A stretch of 6,794 nt of DNA from Bacteroides sp. CAG:1076. GTDB lineage: Bacteria; Bacteroidota; Bacteroidia; Bacteroidales; Bacteroidaceae. The notes below the pieces were generated by a model. It was not told the origin of the DNA. It saw only the letters and a list, made by a program, of their open reading frames with translations, and ran no database searches. Position numbers and translations under genes: made by a program. Below, piece by piece: positions 1-6,204 of the stretch. The stretch spans positions 1-6,794 of the forward strand of contig HF993226.1 of the NCBI GenBank assembly GCA_000436795.1, given 5' to 3'. How positions within the stretch are numbered: the first letter of the stretch is position 1; every line of letters begins with the position of its first letter.

Positions 1-1
1 A

Positions 2-1777
2 CCCTTAATCGTGTATTGGATGATAGTTGCGGATTTTAGGAAAGATACACTTGTACTTATGCCCACCGGAGGAGGCAAATCAATATGCTACCAGCTTCCG
101 GCATTGCTCATGGAAGGAACTGCCATTGTAGTTTCTCCTCTGATATCACTGATGAAGGATCAGGTGGAGAGCTTGCAGGCGAATGGTATCATTGCCCGTG
201 CACTGAACAGTACGAACGATGAAACAGCTGATGCCAATATCCGGTTTGAGTGCAGACAGGGAAGAGTCAAACTGCTCTATATATCGCCCGAAAGGCTCAT
301 GACCGAAATAAACTTTCTGCTGAAAGATATCCGTATTTCTCTGTTTGCTATCGACGAAGCGCACTGCATCTCGCAATGGGGACACGACTTCCGTCCGGAA
401 TATACCCAACTGAAAGTTCTCCGGCAGCAGTTTCCCGATGTTCCGGTGGTGGCGCTGACTGCTACAGCCGACAAAATTACACGGCAGGATATCATTAAGC
501 AACTGGACATGAAAGACCCGAAAGTTTTCATTTCTTCTTTCGACCGCCCCAACCTGAGTCTGGACGTGAAACGCGGTTATCAGCAAAAAGAAAAGATGCG
601 TACCATTTTCGATTTCATCGCGCGGCATCGCGGAGAAAGTGGAATTATCTACTGCATGAGCCGCAACAAGACAGAAAAGGTGGCGGAAATGCTGGAAGAG
701 CATGGCATTTCGACAGCAGTCTACCATGCCGGACTCAGCACGGCGGCACGCGAGGCAGCACAAGATGACTTCATCAACGATCGTGTGCAGGTGGTTTGTG
801 CAACGATTGCCTTCGGAATGGGAATAGACAAGTCGAATGTGCGTTGGGTAATTCATTACAACCTGCCCAAAAGTATTGAAAGTTTTTATCAGGAAATCGG
901 TCGTGCGGGACGTGACGGACTTCCCAGCGACACGCTGCTGTTTTATTCTTTCGGCGACATCGTATTGCTCTCGAAGTTTGCAGCCGAAAGCAATCAGCAG
1001 GAAATCAATATGGAAAAGCTGAACCGTATGCAGCAATATGCCGAAGCGGATATCTGCCGGCGACGGATTCTGCTGAACTATTTCGGCGAAACAATGGATC
1101 ACGACTGCGGAAACTGCGACGTGTGCCGCAATCCTCCCGAACGGTTCGACGGTACCATTATCGTACAAAAGGCGCTGAGTGCCATCGCACGCGCCGACCA
1201 GCAGGTAGCTACCAATACGCTGATAGATATACTGAAGGGAGCTGCTACGCAGGAAATCATCGAACGGGGCTACGACAAGCTGAAAACTTACGGTGCCGGA
1301 CGGGATATTCCGGCTCGCGACTGGCAGGACTACCTGCTGCAAATGCTGAACTTAGGCTACTTTGAAGTGGCGTACAACGAAAAAAATCACCTGAAAATAA
1401 CCGAAGCCGGACGAAAAGTATTATTCGGACACGAACGTGCTTTGCTGGTTGTCATCAAACGTGAAGATTACACGGAGAAGGCAACAGGGAAAAGACGTAA
1501 ACAGACTGCCCCGAACGATGTTTTGTTCCCTACTCCAATGGTGTTCGAAAACGAAGACGAACAATTGTTCGAAGAGCTCCGTGCACTGCGAAAAAGACTT
1601 GCCGACCAGCAGGCGATACCGGCTTATATCGTGCTTTCCGACAAGACACTTCACCTGCTTGCCTCGTCACGCCCGACTACGATAGAAGCCTTCGGCGAAA
1701 TCAGCGGTATCGGCGAATACAAGAGGGATAAATATGGTAAGGATTTTATCGAAGTGATTCGGAAATTCGTCAGATAG
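2..1777 (+). CDS. recQ: ATP-dependent DNA helicase RecQ (5' end cut by window edge)
   Basis: This is a 3'-5' superfamily 2 DNA helicase that unwinds DNA during recombination and repair of stalled forks in the cytoplasm. Residues are counted from the GTG at position 11. Walker A TGGGKS is at 19-24, DEAH at 115-118, the RecQ aromatic loop SQWGHDFRPEY at 121-131, TATA (motif III) at 150-153 and QEIGRAGRDG (motif VI) at 294-303. The zinc site is Cys349, Cys366, Cys369 and Cys372. A winged-helix RQC region follows, then a C-terminal HRDC domain at about 519-588, so the whole RecQ architecture downstream of the edge is present. The frame is open to base 2, and RecQ proteins normally have 20-25 residues before this point, including a FRxxQ motif. 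The GTG at 11 is therefore probably not the true start. The first 14 or so codons do not match the expected N-terminus (see findings). A terminator hairpin begins 44 bases after the stop. Confidence 0.95.
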   Translation, partial: PLIVYWMIVADFRKDTLVLMPTGGGKSICYQLPALLMEGTAIVVSPLISLMKDQVESLQANGIIARALNSTNDETADANIRFECRQGRVKLLYISPERLMTEINFLLKDIRISLFAIDEAHCISQWGHDFRPEYTQLKVLRQQFPDVPVVALTATADKITRQDIIKQLDMKDPKVFISSFDRPNLSLDVKRGYQQKEKMRTIFDFIARHRGESGIIYCMSRNKTEKVAEMLEEHGISTAVYHAGLSTAAREAAQDDFINDRVQVVCATIAFGMGIDKSNVRWVIHYNLPKSIESFYQEIGRAGRDGLPSDTLLFYSFGDIVLLSKFAAESNQQEINMEKLNRMQQYAEADICRRRILLNYFGETMDHDCGNCDVCRNPPERFDGTIIVQKALSAIARADQQVATNTLIDILKGAATQEIIERGYDKLKTYGAGRDIPARDWQDYLLQMLNLGYFEVAYNEKNHLKITEAGRKVLFGHERALLVVIKREDYTEKATGKRRKQTAPNDVLFPTPMVFENEDEQLFEELRALRKRLADQQAIPAYIVLSDKTLHLLASSRPTTIEAFGEISGIGEYKRDKYGKDFIEVIRKFVR

Positions 1778-1821
1778 AAAAGAGGAATACAGTCAACTAT
1801 TTTTACCGGATATAAACAGAC

Positions 1822-1860
1822 AAAACGGTGCTTGATCCAAGTCTTTCAAGCACCGTTTTT
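1822..1860 (+). terminator. Intrinsic terminator after recQ
   Basis: A perfect 14-bp stem (1822-1835 AAAACGGTGCTTGA paired with 1846-1859) closes a 10-base loop. It ends in a run of five T. It lies 44 bases after the recQ stop, as expected for a Rho-independent terminator. The A-run on the left arm also gives a short T-run on the - strand, so weak bidirectional action is possible. Confidence 0.85.
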
Positions 1861-1903
1861 ACCTTTCCCGTCATTCATAAAGAAAACAAGCAGTCATTTT
1901 CAA

Positions 1904-1944
1904 TAAAACGTCGGCACGTTTAAAAAAAATGTGCCGACGTTTTA
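1904..1944. other. Long perfect hairpin overlapping the next terminator (arms A and B)
   Basis: Arm A (core 1905-1917, AAAACGTCGGCAC) is exactly complementary to arm B (1931-1943). On the + strand the stem extends inward through a G-U pair to 1921/1927, leaving a five-A loop, and outward by one T-A pair. Neither side is followed by a clean T-run outside the stem, so this is not a textbook terminator. Arm B is also the left arm of the adjacent B:C hairpin, so the two folds exclude each other. Confidence 0.7.
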
Positions 1945-1968
1945 CCCAAAACCTCGGCATCTTTTTTT
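1922..1968 (-). terminator. Terminator for the TPR gene, likely bidirectional (arms B and C)
   Basis: Arm B (1931-1943) pairs with arm C (1948-1960). The stem has 7 pairs (one of them G-U), one C-C mismatch and 5 more pairs, around the four-base loop ACCC. On the + strand the hairpin is followed by C and seven T. On the - strand it is followed by A and eight T. It begins about 55 bases after the TPR stop, so it fits best as that gene's terminator. It could also catch read-through from recQ. Confidence 0.8.
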
Positions 1969-1986
1969 AAAATTTGTACAAATTTT
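1969..1986. repeat. Perfect 18-base palindrome
   Basis: AAAATTTGTACAAATTTT is its own exact reverse complement. It sits between the hairpin terminator and the 3' end of the TPR gene. As RNA it would form only a weak A/U stem of 7 pairs with a GUAC loop. As DNA it has the shape of a dimeric protein site, but its position at the 3' ends of two genes argues against an ordinary operator. Its function is unknown. Confidence 0.6.
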
Positions 1987-2015
1987 CAGCAGAGATTTAA
2001 ACACTTATCAGTCAA

Positions 2016-2837
2016 TTACTTGCATTTCTTTATTTTTTCCATCAGTTCCAGTCGAGGAATACCCAGTGAAACTGCTTTCTCATAAGCTTCACTTGCCTCA
2101 TGCTTCTTTTCCATTTGTAAATAAATATCTCCCATTACTACATATGCATCGGCATCCCGGCTATCAAGTTTCAAAGCCTCTTCCAAATCAAGCAAAGCGG
2201 CATCGGGCAAGTTCTGCTCCAGCTCCAGATTAGCGCGCATTTTATATAAAGAAGCATCCTTCGGATAATCCTCTATCAGCAAATCCATTCCATTTCGCGC
2301 AGCTATATATCTTCCTTCTTTCTGGTCCAGCATAGCCAGTCCCAGACGAGCAGCCTTATGCTTGGCATCTACACCTAATATTACATTATAGTCGATACGA
2401 GCCTCTTTATACTGGCGTCGTTTCATATAAATATAAGCACGAAACAAACGGGCTTCCTTATCGTTCGGCAACAAATCGATTACGTTGCAGTAGTCCAAGT
2501 AAGCCTTCTCGGTCAGGTTTTTCTCCATATAAAGAGTCGCACGGTTCAACAGGATAGCTGTAGCATAGGGAGTAATGTTCAATGCCATGGTATACGATTC
2601 TATTGCTTCGTCTATCTTACCCTGACGTTTCAGTACAGTTCCCAGGTTGGAAAAGAGCAAAGCGTTTCGGGCATTGTAAGGGTCAAGCCGCAAAGCTTCG
2701 CGAAACAGTTGCTCGGCTTGCTGCAGGCTATCTTTAAATGTATAGTCCATAGCTTTTTCCACCAGCTCGTTGTACGACTGCGCGCGACCGGCTGCCAACG
2801 AGAGAACGCATATCAAACATAGAAATATTCTTTTCAT
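2016..2837 (-). CDS. Secreted/periplasmic tetratricopeptide-repeat protein
   Basis: This 273-residue protein has a Sec-type signal peptide: Lys2-Arg3, a hydrophobic core at 4-16, and a likely cleavage after Gly-Arg-Ala19. Cys7 and Cys10 lie too early in the core for a lipobox, so a lipoprotein is unlikely. The mature part is almost entirely TPR: about seven consecutive 34-residue helix-turn-helix repeats at roughly 22-55, 58-91, 93-126, 127-160, 161-194, 195-228 and 229-262. Many repeats end in the usual L-x-P or L-D-x turn. No enzymatic domain or further membrane segment is visible. TPR proteins of this kind usually act as protein-binding scaffolds in the periplasm, but no partner can be named. 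The gene appears monocistronic, with its own -7 element 29 bases upstream of the ATG and a terminator after the stop. It is divergent from msrA. Identification as a TPR protein is firm; the cellular role is unknown. Confidence 0.9.
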   Translation of the reverse strand: MKRIFLCLICVLSLAAGRAQSYNELVEKAMDYTFKDSLQQAEQLFREALRLDPYNARNALLFSNLGTVLKRQGKIDEAIESYTMALNITPYATAILLNRATLYMEKNLTEKAYLDYCNVIDLLPNDKEARLFRAYIYMKRRQYKEARIDYNVILGVDAKHKAARLGLAMLDQKEGRYIAARNGMDLLIEDYPKDASLYKMRANLELEQNLPDAALLDLEEALKLDSRDADAYVVMGDIYLQMEKKHEASEAYEKAVSLGIPRLELMEKIKKCK

Positions 2838-2866
2838 CCAGACACAATTTTAATTAAATCTGCAAG

Positions 2867-2874
2867 CAAAGGTA
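2867..2874 (-). promoter_or_regulatory. Bacteroidota -7 promoter element for the TPR gene
   Basis: On the - strand the bases read TACCTTTG, an exact match to the TAnnTTTG consensus of the Bacteroidota primary sigma factor. The box ends 29 bases before the TPR start codon, giving a short leader of about 20 bases. No good TTTG -33 element is visible at the expected distance. Confidence 0.6.
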
Positions 2875-2917
2875 ATGGAATAATCCGTGGGGATAAGTGT
2901 ATATTAAAAAGTTTTTG

Positions 2918-2925
2918 TAAGTTTG
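2918..2925 (+). promoter_or_regulatory. Bacteroidota -7 promoter element for msrA
   Basis: TAAGTTTG matches the TAnnTTTG consensus exactly and ends 25 bases before the msrA ATG. The -33 region would fall near 2894-2898. That is the same stretch where the -33 region of the opposing TPR promoter is expected, so the two promoters are back to back and share upstream DNA. No clear -33 TTTG is seen. Confidence 0.6.
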
Positions 2926-2950
2926 AACAATCATTTAAACAGAAACCATC

Positions 2951-3436
2951 ATGAAAATAGAAAAAGCCATATTCGCCTGCGGGTGTTTTTGGGGAGCACA
3001 ATACCAGTTCGAACATGCTAAAGGGGTGGTACGCTCCACTGTAGGTTACATCGGAGGACATAAAGAACATCCCGCCTACGAAGAAGTAAAGGCACATACC
3101 ACCGGACATGCCGAAGCCACGCTGGTGGAATTTGATGCCGAACAAACATCGTTCACAGAACTGTGCAAGCTCTTTTTCGAGATTCACGATCCGGCACAAA
3201 CCGACGGGCAGGGTCCCGACATCGGACCGCAATACCGCAGCGAGATATTTTATCTGAATGAAAAGCAGAAACAAGAAGCCGAAGCGGTCATTGCACTACT
3301 CCGTGAAAAAGGATATGTGGTGAATACCAAACTTACTCCTGCTACAACTTTCTGGGAGGGAGAAGAGTATCATCAGCACTATTATGACAAGACGGGAGGA
3401 GAACCTTACTGCCATATCCGTACAAAGAAATTCTGA
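2951..3436 (+). CDS. msrA: Peptide-methionine (S)-S-oxide reductase MsrA
   Basis: MsrA reduces the S epimer of methionine sulfoxide in proteins and as free amino acid, using thioredoxin as the usual electron donor. The 161-residue protein begins almost at the active site. GCFWG is at 11-15 with catalytic Cys12, and the family motif TGHAEA at 51-56 includes Glu55, the expected proton donor. GPQYRS is at 92-97 and EEYHQHYY lies near the C-terminus. Two further cysteines stand out: Cys72, and Cys154 in PYCHIR. Cys154 near the C-terminus is the likelier resolving cysteine (inference). There is no signal peptide, so the protein is cytoplasmic, and no MsrB domain is fused. The 161-residue length is normal for a stand-alone short MsrA. 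The ATG fits the upstream -7 element, no Shine-Dalgarno sequence is seen, and a bidirectional hairpin lies 72 bases downstream. Confidence 0.97.
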   Translation: MKIEKAIFACGCFWGAQYQFEHAKGVVRSTVGYIGGHKEHPAYEEVKAHTTGHAEATLVEFDAEQTSFTELCKLFFEIHDPAQTDGQGPDIGPQYRSEIFYLNEKQKQEAEAVIALLREKGYVVNTKLTPATTFWEGEEYHQHYYDKTGGEPYCHIRTKKF

Positions 3437-3470
3437 TTTCAACGGGCATTGAAAGTAACCGGCCTGCATA

Positions 3471-3492
3471 TTCTTCTGTAACAGCAGAAGAA
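3471..3492. other. Small inverted repeat downstream of msrA
   Basis: TTCTTCTG (3471-3478) is exactly complementary to CAGAAGAA (3485-3492), with a six-base loop. It lies 34 bases after the msrA stop and 16 bases before the large terminator hairpin. It has no T-run. It may only be a 3'-UTR stem or a chance match. Confidence 0.3.
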
Positions 3493-3508
3493 GTCATTAT
3501 ACCCCCGT

Positions 3509-3555
3509 AACAAAAATACCGTTGTTGCAAGACATGCAGCAACGGTATTTTTGTT
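3509..3555. terminator. Bidirectional terminator shared by msrA and leuB
   Basis: The stem has 21 pairs (3509-3529 with 3535-3555) and a five-base loop AGACA. It is made of 16 perfect outer pairs, one T-G wobble and four inner pairs. The outer part is A/T-rich (AACAAAAATACCG), so transcripts from either strand end in a T-rich arm. It lies 72 bases after the msrA stop and 31 bases after the leuB stop on the other strand. One structure therefore serves both convergent units. Confidence 0.88.
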
Positions 3556-3586
3556 ATTATCACTCAAATTCAGCAGTAAGAATGTA

Positions 3587-4648
3587 TCATGCTTTTTTGA
3601 TATAGTCAACAATCCATGCACCTACTTCCTTTGTTCCATATTTAGGCTTACCTTCTACCTGAATTTCGGGAGTACGCACATATGCGTCGAGCGACGCATC
3701 GACTGCCTTACGAATCAACGCACCTTCTTCTTTCAGGTCAAAATACTCGAACAACATGGCTACGGACAGAATCTGTGCCAGCGGATTGGCGATGTTCAAT
3801 CCCTTAGCCTGCGGCCATGATCCGTGGATAGGTTCAAATACCGGAGTGCTTTCACCAGTAGAAGCCGAAGGCAGCAATCCCATAGAACCGCTGATGCAAG
3901 AGCCTTCGTCGGTCAGGATATCTCCGAATGTGTTCTCTGTAACCATTACATCGAAGAAGGTAGGTTCCTGAATCATACGCATGGCAGCGTTGTCTACAAA
4001 CATATAGTCAGTAGTCACCTCCGGATAAGAAGGAGCCATTTCCTGTGCAATCTGACGCCACAGACGAGAAGATGCCAGTACGTTTGCCTTGTCGACTACC
4101 GTCAGATGCTTGCGGCGTTTCATGGCATATTCGAAACCAACCTTCAGGATTCGTTCGATTTCAGGACGAGTATACATGTTGGTATCGTAAGCCTTGTCGT
4201 TGTCCTGATATTTTTCTCCGAAATACATACCACCGGTCAGTTCACGGATGCAGAGAAAATCGGCACCTTCTACCAGTTCGGCGCGCAAAGGTGACTTATG
4301 CAACAAGCATTTGAAAGTCTGAACCGGACGGATATTGGCAAACAATCCCAGTTTCTTACGCATGGCGAGCAATCCCTGTTCCGGACGAACCTTCGCAGTC
4401 GGATCGTTGTCAAATTTAGGATCGCCTACAGCCGAGAACAATACAGCATCGGCATTCTTACATACTTCGTAGGTTGCTTCCGGGAACGGGTCACCTACTT
4501 TATCGATAGCATCCGCACCGCAAAGCGCATATTCGTAGCTTACTTTATGACCAAATTTCTCACATACAGCCGACATTACATCTACTCCCTGAACAGAGAT
4601 TTCAGGACCGATTCCGTCGCCAGCCAATACAGCTATTTTAAAATCCAT
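3587..4648 (-). CDS. leuB: 3-isopropylmalate dehydrogenase LeuB
   Basis: LeuB is the cytoplasmic Mg-dependent beta-decarboxylating dehydrogenase that turns 3-isopropylmalate into 2-oxoisocaproate (leucine pathway). In the citramalate route it turns 3-methylmalate into 2-oxobutyrate. The 353-residue protein is full length. GDGIGPE is at 10-16. Substrate-binding arginines are at Arg97 (in [11 protein letters not shown]), Arg107 and Arg135, and Tyr142 lies in the GGMYFG stretch. Catalytic Lys187 is in VVDKANVL, and the metal ligands are Asp219, Asp243 and Asp247. The coenzyme loop is unusual: [14 protein letters not shown] (276-289) replaces the common GSAPDIAGKGIANP, so the Asp that usually selects NAD is Gln280. 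It is the last gene of the leuD-cimA-leuB operon, 16 bases after the cimA stop and before a strong terminator. The ATG follows an A/T-rich leader without a Shine-Dalgarno sequence. Confidence 0.96.
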   Translation of the reverse strand: MDFKIAVLAGDGIGPEISVQGVDVMSAVCEKFGHKVSYEYALCGADAIDKVGDPFPEATYEVCKNADAVLFSAVGDPKFDNDPTAKVRPEQGLLAMRKKLGLFANIRPVQTFKCLLHKSPLRAELVEGADFLCIRELTGGMYFGEKYQDNDKAYDTNMYTRPEIERILKVGFEYAMKRRKHLTVVDKANVLASSRLWRQIAQEMAPSYPEVTTDYMFVDNAAMRMIQEPTFFDVMVTENTFGDILTDEGSCISGSMGLLPSASTGESTPVFEPIHGSWPQAKGLNIANPLAQILSVAMLFEYFDLKEEGALIRKAVDASLDAYVRTPEIQVEGKPKYGTKEVGAWIVDYIKKA

Positions 4649-4664
4649 AGTTTTAGTATTTATT

Positions 4665-6191
4665 TTATTCTTCTATAATGTTAAGCATTTTTATCGTTGC
4701 CTTGATGGCTGCCTCCGTCTGGTCAGCATCAAAGCCGCGGGTACGGAATTCTCTGTCCCCGTAATTCCATGTAATGACTGTCTGCACAAAGGCGTCCGTA
4801 CGTCCGCCGGGAGGAATAGTCACCGCATAATTCACGAGCATAGGGAAGGTACGTCCCAGTATACCTTTGTAAATTTTTCGTAACGCACGCACAAAGGCAT
4901 CGTACTGTCCGTCACCGGAAGAGCTTTCCTGATATACCTTTCCATCTATCTCGATGCTCAGTGTAGCCATAGGCTTGAGTCCTTTTGCCAAAGTGACAAA
5001 ATAGCTCAACAGTTTCACCTTATTGGTTGTGGTATCGTGTTTCAGCACATCGGATATGATGTAAGGCAAATCTTCCTGCGTAACCTGTTCCTTACGGTCA
5101 CCCAGCTCGATGATACGGTCGGTTACCTTCTTCATCGACTCTTCATCCAGCTCCAGTCCCAGGCTCTCCAGGTTCTTCCGTATATTTGCTTTACCGGAAT
5201 TCTTACCCAACGCATACTCACGTATTCTGCCAAAACGTTCAGGAAGCAGGTCGTTGCAATACAAGTTATTCTTGTTATCGCCATCAGCATGCACTCCGGC
5301 CACCTGAGTAAATACGCTGTCGCCTACAATCGGCTTGTTAGCAGGAATAGTTACTCCCGAATAAGACTCTACCATACGGCTGACTACATTCAGGCGACTT
5401 TCATCGATATTGGTTATAGCATGGAAGTGGTCTTTCAAGATAGCCTGTACACTGGCCAGCGGTGCATTACCCGCGCGCTCACCCAAACCGTTGATGGTGG
5501 TATGCAATCCTTTCACTCCACTCAGAACAGCTGCCAGCACATTACTTACAGCCAAATCATAATCGTTGTGTGCATGAAAATCGAAATGCAAATCGGGATA
5601 ACGCTTTTTCATCTTCCGCATATATTCGATAACCTGCAACGGATTGAGGATACCCAGTGTATCCGGTAACATGAAACGCTTTATTCCACAATCTTTCAGC
5701 CCGTCCATCAATCCAAACACATAATCGGGAGAATCTTTTATGCCATTACTCCAGTCTTCCAGATAGACATTGACATCCATTCCCTTTTCACGGGCATAGT
5801 GAACTACCTTCTGAATATCTGCCAAATGCTGGTTTAATGTTTTTTTCAGCTGAAACGTACAGTGCTTTTCCGAACCTTTCGTCAGCAGATTGATCACCCG
5901 GCATCCCGCATTGTAAATCCAGTCGACAGACACATTTCCGTCGACAAATCCCAACACTTCTACCCGAGATAACATCCCCCGACGAGCTGCCCAGTCGCAA
6001 ATCATTTTTACTGCTTTCGATTCTCCTTCAGACACACGTGCCGAAGCTACTTCAATACGGTCGACTTTCAAGTCTTCCAGCAGTAAACGGGCTATCATTA
6101 ATTTTTCATGGGGTACAAATGACACTCCGCTGGTCTGTTCGCCGTCGCGGAGTGTTGTATCCATGATTTCTATTCTCGGATGATTGTTCAT
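4665..6191 (-). CDS. cimA: Probable (R)-citramalate synthase (2-isopropylmalate synthase family)
   Basis: This enzyme condenses acetyl-CoA with a 2-oxo acid, predicted to be pyruvate, giving (R)-citramalate for threonine-independent isoleucine synthesis. The 508-residue protein has an HMGL-like TIM barrel, a linker, and a C-terminal LeuA-type regulatory domain from about 385. Catalytic and metal residues are visible: Arg15-Asp16 in DTTLRDGEQ, Glu145, Thr178, His206 and His208 in HAHND. Compared from memory with the Leptospira interrogans citramalate synthase, similarity is high throughout. Its pyruvate-pocket residues Leu81, Leu104 and Tyr144 align with Leu80, Leu103 and Tyr143 here, at a constant offset of one. 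True isopropylmalate synthases have more polar or smaller residues there. The regulatory domain keeps a Tyr430-Asp431 pair, which suggests isoleucine feedback (inference). It lies 13 bases after leuD and 16 before leuB. Automated annotation may call it leuA; family membership is certain and substrate choice is likely. Confidence 0.85.
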   Translation of the reverse strand: MNNHPRIEIMDTTLRDGEQTSGVSFVPHEKLMIARLLLEDLKVDRIEVASARVSEGESKAVKMICDWAARRGMLSRVEVLGFVDGNVSVDWIYNAGCRVINLLTKGSEKHCTFQLKKTLNQHLADIQKVVHYAREKGMDVNVYLEDWSNGIKDSPDYVFGLMDGLKDCGIKRFMLPDTLGILNPLQVIEYMRKMKKRYPDLHFDFHAHNDYDLAVSNVLAAVLSGVKGLHTTINGLGERAGNAPLASVQAILKDHFHAITNIDESRLNVVSRMVESYSGVTIPANKPIVGDSVFTQVAGVHADGDNKNNLYCNDLLPERFGRIREYALGKNSGKANIRKNLESLGLELDEESMKKVTDRIIELGDRKEQVTQEDLPYIISDVLKHDTTTNKVKLLSYFVTLAKGLKPMATLSIEIDGKVYQESSSGDGQYDAFVRALRKIYKGILGRTFPMLVNYAVTIPPGGRTDAFVQTVITWNYGDREFRTRGFDADQTEAAIKATIKMLNIIEE

Positions 6192-6204
6192 TGAAATTGT
6201 TTAA

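Noticed and set aside
146..1342. Long open frame of 398 codons on the - strand inside recQ
   Set aside because: It lies wholly antisense to helicase motifs that are clearly under protein-level constraint. Its product has no recognisable domain, and its length follows from the codon composition of recQ.
1778..2015. Possible small RNA gene or mobile-element remnant in the recQ/TPR spacer
   Set aside because: The spacer has no promoter-like TAnnTTTG box, no transposase remnant and no target-site duplication. The hairpins are adequately explained as terminators of the two flanking genes.
1931..2233. Open frame of 100 codons on the + strand crossing the recQ/TPR spacer
   Set aside because: It begins inside a terminator arm with a GTG and runs antisense into the TPR gene, and its product looks random.
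2834..3274. Open frame of 146 codons on the - strand over msrA
   Set aside because: It is antisense to the conserved MsrA active-site region, its 3' end would overlap the TPR start region and promoters, and no domain is recognisable.
3824..4294. Open frame of 156 codons on the + strand inside leuB
   Set aside because: It is antisense to the LeuB active-site region and has no family resemblance.
4649..4664. Possible separate promoter for leuB between cimA and leuB
   Set aside because: The gap is only 16 bases and contains no TAnnTTTG box, so leuB is read as part of the operon.
5037..5669. Open frame of 210 codons on the + strand inside cimA
   Set aside because: It is antisense to conserved parts of the synthase and has no recognisable domain or promoter; it is a shadow of the real gene.
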